A program made the position numbers and the translations under genes. A DNA stretch of 64,000 nucleotides from JAYQKL01 sp049890195. Its GTDB lineage: Bacteria > Pseudomonadota > Alphaproteobacteria > RS24. Location: positions 1 through 64,000 of the forward strand of contig JBMHBY010000003.1 of the NCBI GenBank assembly GCA_049890195.1, given 5' to 3'. Shown here in pieces: positions 1-8,116 of this stretch. The stretch's first letter is position 1, and the number at the start of each line of letters is the position of its first letter. The notes under the pieces were generated by a model, which did not search any database, was not told where the DNA came from, and saw nothing but the letters and a program-made list of their open reading frames with translations.

Positions 1-295
1 ACCCTTCGTCTTTCTCGGTCTTCTTAAAGTAAGGCTAACATTGACCCCTCGGTCGGGCAACAAGTAGTGAGCTTTGGTTGTCTTTGGTCCTTGGTTACCC
101 TTTAGTTGCCCCCTATTGGTGAAGGGTGGGTGGTTATTATCACTATAAGTCAGACACCTAAGTCATGCTTAGGTAACACTCCAAGTCTTAAGTAGCCGCT
201 GGGTCTTTAGTGCATCCTATGTAACTACCCCAAGATTGCTGAGGTATGCCGTGGTAGGCTCTAGGTAGCCCCCGGGTATACTGGAACGCGTAAGA
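1..295. other. Non-coding leader inside the integrated element
   Basis: No convincing gene is seen here. The stretch carries short repeats: CTTTGGT at 72-78 and 82-88 with a shorter TTGGT copy at 91-95, and a perfect inverted repeat ACCTAAG-tcatg-CTTAGGT at 156-174. Such repeats are compatible with a promoter/operator or a replication or excision control region for the gene at 296, but no function can be assigned from sequence alone. Confidence 0.4.
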
Positions 296-1621
296 ATGAG
301 AGCAGAAGACTACCAAGCCATACAGCAGGCCAGACCTATGGCCTTCAGGTATAAATCATCCACCACCACCTCAAAGGCCTTTGCCAATGAGGTAACCGAT
401 AGGCTAACCAAGGTGGAGGAACGCAAGAGACGGCGAAGGGCGACTGATCAGTTTGCCTTTGAGCTGGCGGTCGACCTCATCACAGCTGATCTGCTGTTTG
501 GGTACTTCGGTAAGCGCTCCAGCTGGGTCTATCGATCACTCCATCGCGAGAGCTTCAAAGGAGAACCCGTTAAGGCAGACACCTTCAACGCTGTCATAGG
601 CTCACTGATGAAGCTGGGGCTAGTCGAACAACACAACGGGGGCAACCTGAGCAACCCATTCAACAAGCAGGACGGCAAACCAACCTTCATGCCCGGCTTG
701 GCCAGTCGCTTCAGAGCAACCCAGGACCTCTTGGGCCTTGCCGCCTCTCTAGGCCTCACACAGGAGAGCTTACGAAAGCATTATGAATTACAGATGCCAA
801 ACAGCGTCATTAAGTTGACGAAGCAAAGCGTCCGCGCCGGTCAGAACAAATTAAAGGGGCGAAGGCAGACATTCAGGCATACCGAGCAAACCAGAGCTAT
901 GGCTGCTGAAATCAAGGCCGTTAACAGCTATTTAAACCGGCAGCGATACGAAGGAGGCATCTTCAGCGGGCTTCGGCGTGTCTTTAATGAGGCCGACGCG
1001 CCAGGCTTTAACTGGGATCGGGGTGGTCGCCTCTATGCTGTCGGCGATGAGAGCTACCAGATGATGAAGAAGCGCGACCGCCTTGCCATGCGGATCAATG
1101 GTGAACCGGTGGTCGAACTTGATGTGAACGCAAGCTTTCTGAGGATCTTCGCCTCTATCGTTGACTATCCTGTGCCAGAAGGCGACGACATTTATGCAGG
1201 CAGCGCCCTGCATCGCGACATTGTCAAAGCATGGGTCACGGCCACGCTGGGCTACAAAGGCTTTCATAAACGCTGGCCTGTGCATCTGGCGCAAGACCTT
1301 AGAGACAAAGGTCACCTAACAGACCGAGGCCCGACAATGATGCAGACGGAAGAAGCGGCATGCGATCTGCTGCCTGTGATGCGGTTGTGGCCGCAGTCTG
1401 GCCTCAGCTGGGGTAATCTTATGTTCAAGGAAAGCGAGAGTATGCTCTTTGCGGTGAGACATTTGATCTTCGAGGAGGACACGCCGTGTCTACCTGTCCA
1501 CGACAGCCTGATTGTTCCGGCATCAGCCGAGCGAAGAGGCCTCGCGGCACTCGAAGCCGGCTTTATTTCTCAGACTGTCTATTCGCCGGTTTTCAGCGTC
1601 TCCAGACCGCCTTCAGAATAG
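296..1621 (+). CDS. Mobile-element protein with family-A polymerase-like motifs
   Basis: A 441-residue protein that I do not recognise as a named family. The N-terminal third is basic (an ERKRRRR stretch near residue 42) and helical, which suggests nucleic-acid contact. Around residues 255-290 it has GGRLYAVG followed by INGEPVVELDVNASFLRI, and near residue 407 it has VHDSLIV. The D-x-N-A-S and H-D-S pair resembles motifs A and C of family-A DNA polymerase palms, and similar proteins are carried by alphaproteobacterial plasmids and islands. It is the only gene between the window edge and the tRNA-Arg-derived boundary at 1982, so it probably belongs to the integrated element. A replication or repair role is inference. 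The start at ATG 296 has no clear ribosome-binding site. Confidence 0.55.
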   Translation: MRAEDYQAIQQARPMAFRYKSSTTTSKAFANEVTDRLTKVEERKRRRRATDQFAFELAVDLITADLLFGYFGKRSSWVYRSLHRESFKGEPVKADTFNAVIGSLMKLGLVEQHNGGNLSNPFNKQDGKPTFMPGLASRFRATQDLLGLAASLGLTQESLRKHYELQMPNSVIKLTKQSVRAGQNKLKGRRQTFRHTEQTRAMAAEIKAVNSYLNRQRYEGGIFSGLRRVFNEADAPGFNWDRGGRLYAVGDESYQMMKKRDRLAMRINGEPVVELDVNASFLRIFASIVDYPVPEGDDIYAGSALHRDIVKAWVTATLGYKGFHKRWPVHLAQDLRDKGHLTDRGPTMMQTEEAACDLLPVMRLWPQSGLSWGNLMFKESESMLFAVRHLIFEEDTPCLPVHDSLIVPASAERRGLAALEAGFISQTVYSPVFSVSRPPSE

Positions 1622-1717
1622 CCCTATAAGGCCCATAGCGACCCATACAGAGGCGGTAAGAAAGGCTGATATGCCTGCCTAGCCACCATATCAAGAAAGC
1701 CTCTAACTACCCGTTTT

Positions 1718-1742
1718 ATTCTACAAATATATGCTGTAGAAT
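1718..1742. repeat. Inverted repeat downstream of the element gene
   Basis: A perfect 8-bp inverted repeat, ATTCTACA at 1718-1725 and TGTAGAAT at 1735-1742, is separated by 9 bases. It sits about 100 bases after the element gene and about 190 bases before the tRNA-like boundary. No T-run follows, so a protein-binding site (repressor, excisionase or integrase arm) is more likely than a terminator. Confidence 0.5.
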
Positions 1743-1786
1743 CAACAAATTTCAGACTGCGAAGCCATACCGCAGAGGGGGTGGTC

Positions 1787-1808
1787 TGTCACAGTGGTGT
1801 CACAGTGG
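1787..1808. repeat. Two tandem 11-bp direct repeats TGTCACAGTGG
   Basis: TGTCACAGTGG occurs twice head to tail (1787-1797 and 1798-1808), and TGTCAC recurs at 1927-1931 plus one base. Tandem short repeats 100-150 bp inside a tRNA-derived boundary resemble arm-type sites of tyrosine integrases. That reading is inference. Confidence 0.45.
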
Positions 1809-1905
1809 ATTGGCCTAGGCGGCACTTTTGGCTTGAAACGCGAGCCGTCTCAAGCTATGCATAAAGCATTGAAAACAGGCTGTTTTCTATTGGCTCTAAG
1901 GGCCT

Positions 1906-1982
1906 TCACCCGAGGTTACAGCTGCTGTCACGCTGCCCTCCGAAGGCAGAGGTCAGAGGTTCGAATCCTCTCGGGTGCGCCA
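1906..1982 (+). tRNA. tRNA-Arg(CCG)-like sequence, intact 3' part, degenerate 5' half
   Basis: From 1933 to 1982 the sequence folds as a normal tRNA: anticodon stem CTGCC/GGCAG, loop CTCCGAA (anticodon CCG), T-arm AGAGG-TTCGAAT-CCTCT, acceptor strand CGGGTGC, discriminator G and encoded CCA. The 5' half (1906-1932) has the right length (77 nt in total), six of seven acceptor pairs and three of four D-stem pairs. It lacks U8, A14 and the G18G19 pair. A functional tRNA is therefore doubtful. It is better read as the 3' part of a tRNA-Arg gene duplicated at an integration boundary. Confidence 0.6.
1933..1982. other. Probable attachment site (att) at the right end of an integrated element
   Basis: The intact 50-bp tRNA-Arg 3' segment, anticodon arm to CCA, fits the identity block that tyrosine integrases duplicate when they insert into a tRNA gene. 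The element would then lie to the left, and the complete tRNA-Arg(CCG) with the other att copy should lie beyond position 1. Ordinary chromosomal genes resume to the right at 2068. No integrase is inside the window. Confidence 0.55.
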
Positions 1983-2067
1983 TAACCCTTTTAAGCCCCT
2001 GGCTTTATGGAATATGGCAGGCATGGTCCCAGACCCCTGTCCACATCTGACTGAAATTGCGCACGCC

Positions 2068-2457
2068 TTAAACGACCAGCAACACCGCGCTGACCAAAAT
2101 CGTGCCGAGGGTGCCAAGCATTGAGATGGGACGGAACACGATGGGCAGGCTCCGCGTGACAAGCATCACATAATGCAACACACGCGACACCAGAAAGACC
2201 GACCCCAATATCATCAGCGTGCCGTCCGGCAGGCCGTTCAACTCATTCAGCAACAGGAGCAGCAGCGCAATCGGTACGTTCTCGATGAAATTGCCGTGCC
2301 CGCGGATGCGGTTGCGCAATTCAGGATCGCCACCATCACCCAAGCTGATCTTGCTTTTCAGGCGGTAGCCACCGACCCGCAGAGTAAAGATCACATGCAG
2401 GACACCGAAAATGGCGGCAAAAAGCAGTGTTGTTTCAATACTGAATGATGTGCCCAT
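2068..2457 (-). CDS. MAPEG family membrane protein
   Basis: A 129-residue, four-helix inner-membrane protein. The sequence RNRIRGHGNFIENVPIAL matches the conserved loop and second helix of the MAPEG family (membrane-associated proteins in eicosanoid and glutathione metabolism). Its length is normal for bacterial MAPEG proteins, whose substrates are mostly unknown; some have glutathione transferase or peroxidase activity. It is transcribed away from the element boundary and shows no operon partner. The family call is firm, the reaction is not. Confidence 0.85.
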   Translation of the reverse strand: MGTSFSIETTLLFAAIFGVLHVIFTLRVGGYRLKSKISLGDGGDPELRNRIRGHGNFIENVPIALLLLLLNELNGLPDGTLMILGSVFLVSRVLHYVMLVTRSLPIVFRPISMLGTLGTILVSAVLLVV

Positions 2458-2623
2458 AAGTTCCCCCTTTTTTGCAACCCTATTTCAAGCAATGACATTT
2501 CAAAACTGTTTTCAACAGAAAAACATGTTTGACGCCGGAAATCGATGCCGATGGTATGGATATGCAGGAGGGAAATTCTTATAAACAAAACGTACACTTA
2601 TCTGTGAGACTGTGAGGTGATGT

Positions 2624-3097
2624 ATGCCAATAAGCGAAGAAGACCTTTCCAAAGCCCGCCTGGCGTGGGGCGACGGCCTGATCGCCATTTCCAAAGCCTA
2701 TGAGGCAACAGGCATTGACGCCGCCGCAGCGGTTGCCGGTGACGTGTTGGACACACTGTACGGTTATGCATTGGGCCCGGTTCTGTTCAAGCCAACATTG
2801 AGCGGCGGCCCCCAAACCTTCCGCCCGACCAAACAGGGTGCCTTGTCCTATTTTATCGGCCATGACCCGAATTATCCGCAGGATGGTGGTTTTGGCATCA
2901 AACATTGGCGGGCGTTCAGTTCAGAGACATCCGCCGTCTTCATTGAGGATAATGTCGCCATGTGGATGGGGTGGGTCACCCTGACCGACAAAAACGGCGA
3001 CATGGTGAAGGTTGACAAAAGCTGGGGCTACCGAAAAGACGCAGACGGCGCATTAAAAATCGTTCTGCACCACTCTTCCATACCCTATGCGCCGTAA
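2624..3097 (+). CDS. NTF2/SnoaL-like fold protein
   Basis: A 157-residue soluble protein without a signal peptide. An N-terminal helix pair (residues 5-45) is followed by beta-rich sequence with SYFIGHD, GFGIKHW, AVFIEDNVAMWMGWVTLTDKNGD and a terminal KIVLHHSSIPY. This is the layout of cystatin-like/NTF2-fold proteins, a subgroup of which is often mis-named phosphoribosyl-AMP cyclohydrolase because of poor annotations; none of that enzyme's cysteine or aspartate metal motifs is seen here. A role as isomerase-like enzyme or ligand-binding protein is possible. It stands alone ahead of the P450 cluster. Confidence 0.6.
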   Translation: MPISEEDLSKARLAWGDGLIAISKAYEATGIDAAAAVAGDVLDTLYGYALGPVLFKPTLSGGPQTFRPTKQGALSYFIGHDPNYPQDGGFGIKHWRAFSSETSAVFIEDNVAMWMGWVTLTDKNGDMVKVDKSWGYRKDADGALKIVLHHSSIPYAP

Positions 3098-3274
3098 ACA
3101 CGCTTGTTGTTTCGCCGCGTCTGCGCTGGTCCGCAGGCAAAGCCCGCCATCATGGATAATTACACATTCAAGATTGCGTCAGACTGACTGAACCATTTCT
3201 TTCCGGTTAATATTTTTGTTTATTTTCGCATTTCAGCCGTTAAGCTGAAAGAAAACAAACCGGGAGGAGTAAAC

Positions 3275-4528
3275 ATGTCTGAGCAAACGCAGGAAAACCA
3301 AACAGCGTTCCAGAAACTCTACACGCCGCAATCCGAGGAATACCTCCATGATTACCGCGATGTCGTCAATCGTCTGTTTGAAAACACCGATGAGCGCATG
3401 GGCTGGTATGACCCATGGCAGGCCTGGATCGTCACCTCGCATGAATTGTGCAAGACCATTTTGGCGGATGAACGCCTGACGCCTGATTTCATGAACTGGA
3501 AATTCGCGCCGCCGGAAGCGCCGCAGGCGGACAAAAACGATTTTGAGATCATGCTGGACCACAGCCTGTTCCGCCTCGATCGCCTCGATCACCGGCGGGT
3601 GCGGCGGCTGGCCTCAAAAGCGTTTTCGATGAGCCAGACCGACAAAATTGTCTCGGGCATTCAGGACATCATCACGGACGTGTTTGACGGGCTGGCCGGT
3701 CAGGATGTCTTTGATGTCGCCTCCACCCTGTCGGTGGACATTCCGCGCCGGTCCATCGCCAAGCTGGTCGGCATTCCGCCGGAACAGCATGAAATCTTTG
3801 ACAGGCTCGGCTGGGCCATGGTGCGCTATAACGGCTTCACCACCACCCCGGAGGACCGCGCCGAACTTTTGAAAATCGCCCTGACCGGTGTCGCCATGCT
3901 GCAGGATTTGATTGCTGCGCGCCGCGCCGCCGAGGATTGCGGGGATGATTTCATCGGTGTGCTTTTGAAGGCGCAGGAAGGCGACGACCGCCTCAATGAC
4001 TGGGAGGTGCTTGGCATTGTCGCCGCAATGCTGGCCGCCGGCAGCGACACGGCCAGCGACATGCACCCGTCCGTGCTCTATGCCCTGCTGGACAATCCCG
4101 ACCAGTATGAAAAGCTGAAACAGGACCCCTCACTGGTTGACAATGCAATTGTCGAAGCTTTGCGCTATGAGGCTTTCGGGAAAACCGGTTTGCACCGCTA
4201 TGCGCTGGAGGATGTAGAATTTGAGGGCATCACAGTCAAACGCGGCGAACAGATCATCATTGCCGGACAGGCCGCCGGGTTGGATCCGGAGCAATGGGAC
4301 AACCCGCAGGACTTCGACATCAGCCGCGACCTGAACGGCAACATCGTCTTCGGCACCGGCGCCCATGTTTGTGCCGGGCTGTTCCTGGCAAAATCGCAGG
4401 CCCGGCTGATGCTGCATGAATTCATGAAACGTTATCCCGATGCGGAGCTGCAGGAGCGGCCTACCCGTGATATTGACCATTACAATGCGCGCCACATCAC
4501 CAAATTGCTGGTCAAGACCAACGCCTGA
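3275..4528 (+). CDS. Cytochrome P450 monooxygenase
   Basis: A 417-residue soluble bacterial P450 that would hydroxylate an organic substrate using electrons from a ferredoxin or similar carrier. The I-helix AGSDT is at 255-259, the ExxR pair E294/R297 is present, and the heme loop FGTGAHVCAG spans 359-368 with Cys366 as the heme ligand. The length is normal. GGGAGG precedes the ATG. It is followed after 21 bases by a Rieske oxygenase on the same strand, so the two probably form a unit. No ferredoxin or ferredoxin reductase gene is nearby. The substrate is unknown. Confidence 0.92.
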   Translation: MSEQTQENQTAFQKLYTPQSEEYLHDYRDVVNRLFENTDERMGWYDPWQAWIVTSHELCKTILADERLTPDFMNWKFAPPEAPQADKNDFEIMLDHSLFRLDRLDHRRVRRLASKAFSMSQTDKIVSGIQDIITDVFDGLAGQDVFDVASTLSVDIPRRSIAKLVGIPPEQHEIFDRLGWAMVRYNGFTTTPEDRAELLKIALTGVAMLQDLIAARRAAEDCGDDFIGVLLKAQEGDDRLNDWEVLGIVAAMLAAGSDTASDMHPSVLYALLDNPDQYEKLKQDPSLVDNAIVEALRYEAFGKTGLHRYALEDVEFEGITVKRGEQIIIAGQAAGLDPEQWDNPQDFDISRDLNGNIVFGTGAHVCAGLFLAKSQARLMLHEFMKRYPDAELQERPTRDIDHYNARHITKLLVKTNA

Positions 4529-4549
4529 GGCTGTCAGGCAAGGGTTTCA

Positions 4550-5671
4550 GTGATGCAGCGCAAGGGGGTACAGGCCCTGAACCGCCGCCTGCTCGACAAG
4601 TTTTTGATAAACGAAAGTGAGTGTGCGCCCACCGAAACAAGGGTGCCGGCAGACATTTTTTTCGATCCGGCGCTATTCGTCAGGGAAAAAGAGCTCCTGT
4701 TCCGCACCACCCCGCAGCCGATCGCCTTTTCGGCTGAAATCCCGGAGCCGAACTGCTTTCTCGCTCTGGAGGTGTTGGACATTCCGGTTGTGTTGACACG
4801 CAATCAGAACGGTGTTTTGAAAGCTTATCTCAATGCCTGCCCGCATCGTGGTGGGAAAATCGCCTGCGGGGCCGGTCAGAAAAAGCTGCTGACCTGCGAA
4901 TTTCACGGCTGGTCGTTCAGCCCTGACGGGGATTTGGTCGCACGACCGCAGGAGGACTGTTTTTCCTCGGATAAATCAGAGCACGGCCTGAGCGAGCTGC
5001 CGGTTGCCGAGCATTGCGGCATTGTGGTTTTGGGACTGAACCAGTCTGTCCGCGTTGACCCGGAACAGGCCGGCTTTGAATCGATTGTTGAAGAATTGAG
5101 CGATTACAGTCTGCATAAGTATAAGTCGCTTGACCGGCGCACTTATGAGGTCGCCGCCAATTGGAAACTGGTCAATGATTTGAGTCTTGAAAGCTATCAC
5201 TTTCCGGTTCTGCACCGCGACAGCGTGGCCACCGTCCTGTCCGCCTCCTCGGTTTTTGACACTTTTGGGCAGTGCAGCCGCTGGGCCTTCCCATGGCTGA
5301 CCATAGGCAGACTTGAAAAACTTGCGGAAGAGGACTGGCCCGACACCCTTGAAGGATCATGCACCTACACATTGTTTCCCGGTGTCATGGTGATTTTGAA
5401 CAGTTCAGGCGCACAAATGATCCGCGCCGAACCGGGCGACCATGCCGGGCAATCGCGGGTGCACTTTGTCGGCCTGGCGCATCCGGACACGGATGAAAAG
5501 GAGGCCAGACAGGGCTTTGAATTCGGCGGCAAGGTTTTTGTTGAGGAAGACCTGCAGGCAGCGGAAAACTGCCAAAAAGGCCTTGGGGTGTCCCGGAGGG
5601 ACCTGATCATCGGCACCAATGAGCCGTTGCTGCAATTCTGGCATGATTTGTGGGCTGACAGCACGCCCTGA
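4550..5671 (+). CDS. Rieske non-heme iron oxygenase, alpha subunit
   Basis: A 373-residue ring-hydroxylating-type oxygenase. The Rieske [2Fe-2S] ligands are C97-P-H99 and C116-E-F-H119 (NACPHRGG and CEFHGWSF). The mononuclear iron site is in SLESYHFPVLH with H217 and H222, and an acidic residue nearby can bridge the two centres. It probably monooxygenates, demethylates or dihydroxylates an organic acid or ring. GTG 4550 and ATG 4553 are adjacent possible starts; AGGGTT lies just upstream. It follows the P450 closely and lacks its own beta subunit and reductase. The substrate cannot be told. Confidence 0.9.
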   Translation: MMQRKGVQALNRRLLDKFLINESECAPTETRVPADIFFDPALFVREKELLFRTTPQPIAFSAEIPEPNCFLALEVLDIPVVLTRNQNGVLKAYLNACPHRGGKIACGAGQKKLLTCEFHGWSFSPDGDLVARPQEDCFSSDKSEHGLSELPVAEHCGIVVLGLNQSVRVDPEQAGFESIVEELSDYSLHKYKSLDRRTYEVAANWKLVNDLSLESYHFPVLHRDSVATVLSASSVFDTFGQCSRWAFPWLTIGRLEKLAEEDWPDTLEGSCTYTLFPGVMVILNSSGAQMIRAEPGDHAGQSRVHFVGLAHPDTDEKEARQGFEFGGKVFVEEDLQAAENCQKGLGVSRRDLIIGTNEPLLQFWHDLWADSTP

Positions 5672-5687
5672 CCCGTTCGGCTTGATT

Positions 5688-6194
5688 TCAGCCCTGTGCG
5701 TCAACTGCCTCTGGGTCAAAAGCGGCCTGGATGCGGGCGCGCAAATGCTCTGAAGCATCCCCCCCGGCCGTCAATTTTGTATCCCCGGCTTCAATGATGT
5801 TGCCGTGGGTATCGACGGCACAAATGCGGTCGACCGGTCTGCCGGAGATGCGGCTGACACCTCTGACGACATCGCCGTCAACCACATGCCTTTGGCTCCA
5901 GTGCAGCATGGCGACAATCACCGGCCATAAATCCCGGCCCTTATCGGTCAGGCTGTAATCCGCCGCACGCTTGTCGTCAGCCTGGGTCTGACGTTGCAGG
6001 ATCCCGGCCTGTACCAATCTTGAAAGTCGGTCCGACAGGACCGCCCGCGAAATGCCGAGCTGCTGGCGGAACGCTTCAAATCGTGATTGACCATACATGA
6101 CCTCCCGGACGACCAGCAGAGTCCACCAGTCACCGATTTCATCCAAGGCTTGTGCCAAAGGGCACTCGTGGTCGGAAAATCTCACCTTACTCAT
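5688..6194 (-). CDS. HxlR-family transcriptional regulator
   Basis: A 168-residue winged-helix regulator. CPLAQALDEIGDWWTLLVVREVMYGQSRFEAFRQ is spread over the first 45 residues and is typical of HxlR proteins, including the conserved Cys near the N terminus and the G-D-W-W turn; SRAVLSDRLSRLVQAGIL forms the recognition helix. The coding frame stays open further upstream, but ATG 6194 aligns with the family start. It is divergent from the GST gene at 6283, and a perfect palindrome at 6221-6247 lies between them. It therefore probably controls itself and the 6283-10836 genes. Confidence 0.88.
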   Translation of the reverse strand: MSKVRFSDHECPLAQALDEIGDWWTLLVVREVMYGQSRFEAFRQQLGISRAVLSDRLSRLVQAGILQRQTQADDKRAADYSLTDKGRDLWPVIVAMLHWSQRHVVDGDVVRGVSRISGRPVDRICAVDTHGNIIEAGDTKLTAGGDASEHLRARIQAAFDPEAVDAQG

Positions 6195-6220
6195 TTTCAC
6201 TTTACTTTTTCGTTGCCGTA

Positions 6221-6247
6221 TAATAAGTCTGTTTAACAGACTTATTA
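6221..6247. promoter_or_regulatory. Perfect 27-bp palindromic operator
   Basis: The arms are TAATAAGTCTGTT (6221-6233) and AACAGACTTATTA (6235-6247) around one central base, with no mismatch. The site lies 27 bases before the HxlR start and 36 bases before the GST start. HxlR dimers bind such inverted repeats, so this is the likely operator. Confidence 0.8.
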
Positions 6248-6282
6248 TTGTTTGCATAGTGTTTAAATATCTGGGGGAAGCC

Positions 6283-6930
6283 ATGATTACATTGTGGGGA
6301 GCCGGCACCACGCGCACCTTCCGGCCGATCTGGATGGCGGAGGAGTTGGGGTTGACTTACGAACTGCACCCGATTGGTCCGCGTACCGGTGAAACACAAA
6401 CGGCTGAATTCAGTGCTTTGACCCGCAAGCAGAAAGTGCCCTTCATGATCGATGGTGACGTGAAGCTGTCTGAAAGCCTGACCATCTGCCGTTACCTGCG
6501 GGAAGCCTATCAAGGAAATGACGTGTACCTGCCCCAGAAGCTGGAGGAGCGTGTCAAAGAAGATGAGTGGTGCAACTATATTTACGGCGAAATTGACGAA
6601 ACCGGGCTTTATGTCATGCGCCGACACGGTGATTTGAGCGACATTTACGGCGCCGCACCTGATGTCGTCGCCACCACGCGCGACTATGTCATCAAACATC
6701 TGGGCGTTGTGGCGCATTATGTGGAGAACCGGGACAGCATTTTGGACGGCGGCTTTGGTGTCGCTGACATTGTGTTGATGTCGTGTCTCGACTGGGCCAG
6801 GTTTTACGGCCTCGATTTGCCGCTTGGGCTCACTGCTTACCATAAGGGCATCGCCGAACGGCCTGCTTTTCAAAAGGCCATGACCATCAATTACGGAACA
6901 TTAGCGGAGGCAATCAATGGGACCACTTGA
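6283..6930 (+). CDS. Glutathione S-transferase family protein
   Basis: A 215-residue protein with an N-terminal thioredoxin-like domain (TTRTFRPIWMAEELGLTYELHPIG, then KVPFMIDGDVKLSESLTICRYLREAY split across the cis-Pro and glutathione-gamma-glutamyl-binding E-S motif) and an all-helical C-terminal domain. GGGGGAAG precedes ATG 6283. Its 3' end overlaps the CoA transferase start by 14 bases, so the two are translationally coupled. It could conjugate, isomerise or dehalogenate an intermediate of the pathway. Confidence 0.85.
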   Translation: MITLWGAGTTRTFRPIWMAEELGLTYELHPIGPRTGETQTAEFSALTRKQKVPFMIDGDVKLSESLTICRYLREAYQGNDVYLPQKLEERVKEDEWCNYIYGEIDETGLYVMRRHGDLSDIYGAAPDVVATTRDYVIKHLGVVAHYVENRDSILDGGFGVADIVLMSCLDWARFYGLDLPLGLTAYHKGIAERPAFQKAMTINYGTLAEAINGTT

Positions 6931-8104
6931 AGGAATTAAAGTGCTTGATTTAACGAGCATGGTCTCCGGGCCGATGGGGGCCATGATGCTGGCCGACCAG
7001 GGGGCGGACGTGATCAAGGTGGAGCCGCTGCACGGTGAGCAGCTGCGCCACATGGCGCCGCCGCACAACGGCGTGAATGCCGCGTTCTTCAGCTGTAATC
7101 GCGGCAAGCAATCCCTTGCCATGGATTTGAAATCGGCAGAGGGCAAAGAGGTTCTGATGCGACTGGCTGAAGAAGCAGATGTCTTTATGCAGAATTTCCG
7201 GCCCGGCGCCATCGACCGGATGGGGTTTGGTGAAAATGTCCTGCGCAAGCTGAATGACAGACTGATTTATGTCTCAATCAGCGGCTTTGGTGAAAATGGC
7301 CCCTACGCCCAGTCGCGGGTTTACGACCCGGTCATACAGGCGCTCTCGGGGGCCACCGACATTCAGGCGGATAGGGCCACCGGCCGGCCGCAAATGTTCC
7401 GCATCATCATTGCCGACAAGGTAACCTCGCTGACCAGCGCGCAAGCCGTCTCTTCCGCCCTGTATGCACGCGAGAAATCCGGAAAGGGACAGCACATCCG
7501 GCTGTCCATGCTAGATACAATGCTGTCGTTTTTCTGGCCCGAGGGCATGGCCGGCATGGTGTATGGCGAACAGGAATTTGATATTCGCAAGCTGCAGGGC
7601 ACTCAAGACCTCATATACAAGGCCAAAGACCGCTACATAACCGCCGGCGCCGTATCGGATGCGGAATGGGCCGGTATGTGCCGGGCCCTGAAACGGGAAG
7701 ACTGGCTCGAGGATGAGCGCTTCAACAGCTCACAGGGCCGCATGATGAATGCCGAGGCGCGCAAAGCCCTGACTGCCGAGGAGATTGAAAAGTGGGACAG
7801 TGAGGACCTGCTCGCCCGTTTTCAGGAAGAAGGCGTACCCAGCGCCCCCTTGCTGGACCGCACTGAACTTTTGCAACACGAGCAAATTATGGCAAACGGA
7901 TCAATCGAAAGGACTGTTTATGAAGCTTTCGGTGAGGTCCGGCAGGCCCGCCCGGCAGCGCAATTCGACCGAACACCGAGTGAGATTTCACGCCCGGCCC
8001 CGAAACTCGGGGAACATTCCCGCGAAATTCTCGACCGTCTGGGTTACGCTCAAGAGGCCATCGACAAAATGGTTGCGGACGGGAAAGTCATCATATCCGA
8101 ATAG
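6917..8104 (+). CDS. CaiB/BaiF (class III) CoA transferase
   Basis: A 395-residue family III acyl-CoA:carboxylate CoA transferase, which activates an acid by swapping CoA. The N-terminal LEGIKVLDLTSMVSGPMGAMMLADQGADVIKVE is split over residues 4-36. The catalytic Asp is D167 in the IIIADKVT segment, and SGKGQHIRLSMLD follows. It starts inside the GST gene and is followed after 12 bases by an SDR gene, which makes it the second gene of the HxlR-flanked operon. The acid it activates is unknown. Confidence 0.92.
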   Translation: MGPLEGIKVLDLTSMVSGPMGAMMLADQGADVIKVEPLHGEQLRHMAPPHNGVNAAFFSCNRGKQSLAMDLKSAEGKEVLMRLAEEADVFMQNFRPGAIDRMGFGENVLRKLNDRLIYVSISGFGENGPYAQSRVYDPVIQALSGATDIQADRATGRPQMFRIIIADKVTSLTSAQAVSSALYAREKSGKGQHIRLSMLDTMLSFFWPEGMAGMVYGEQEFDIRKLQGTQDLIYKAKDRYITAGAVSDAEWAGMCRALKREDWLEDERFNSSQGRMMNAEARKALTAEEIEKWDSEDLLARFQEEGVPSAPLLDRTELLQHEQIMANGSIERTVYEAFGEVRQARPAAQFDRTPSEISRPAPKLGEHSREILDRLGYAQEAIDKMVADGKVIISE

Positions 8105-8116
8105 GGGGACAAAAAA

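Noticed and set aside
1794..1985. 63-codon open frame across the tRNA-like sequence
   Set aside because: It runs through the tRNA-Arg 3' part and its protein is explained by the tRNA sequence; no ribosome-binding site.
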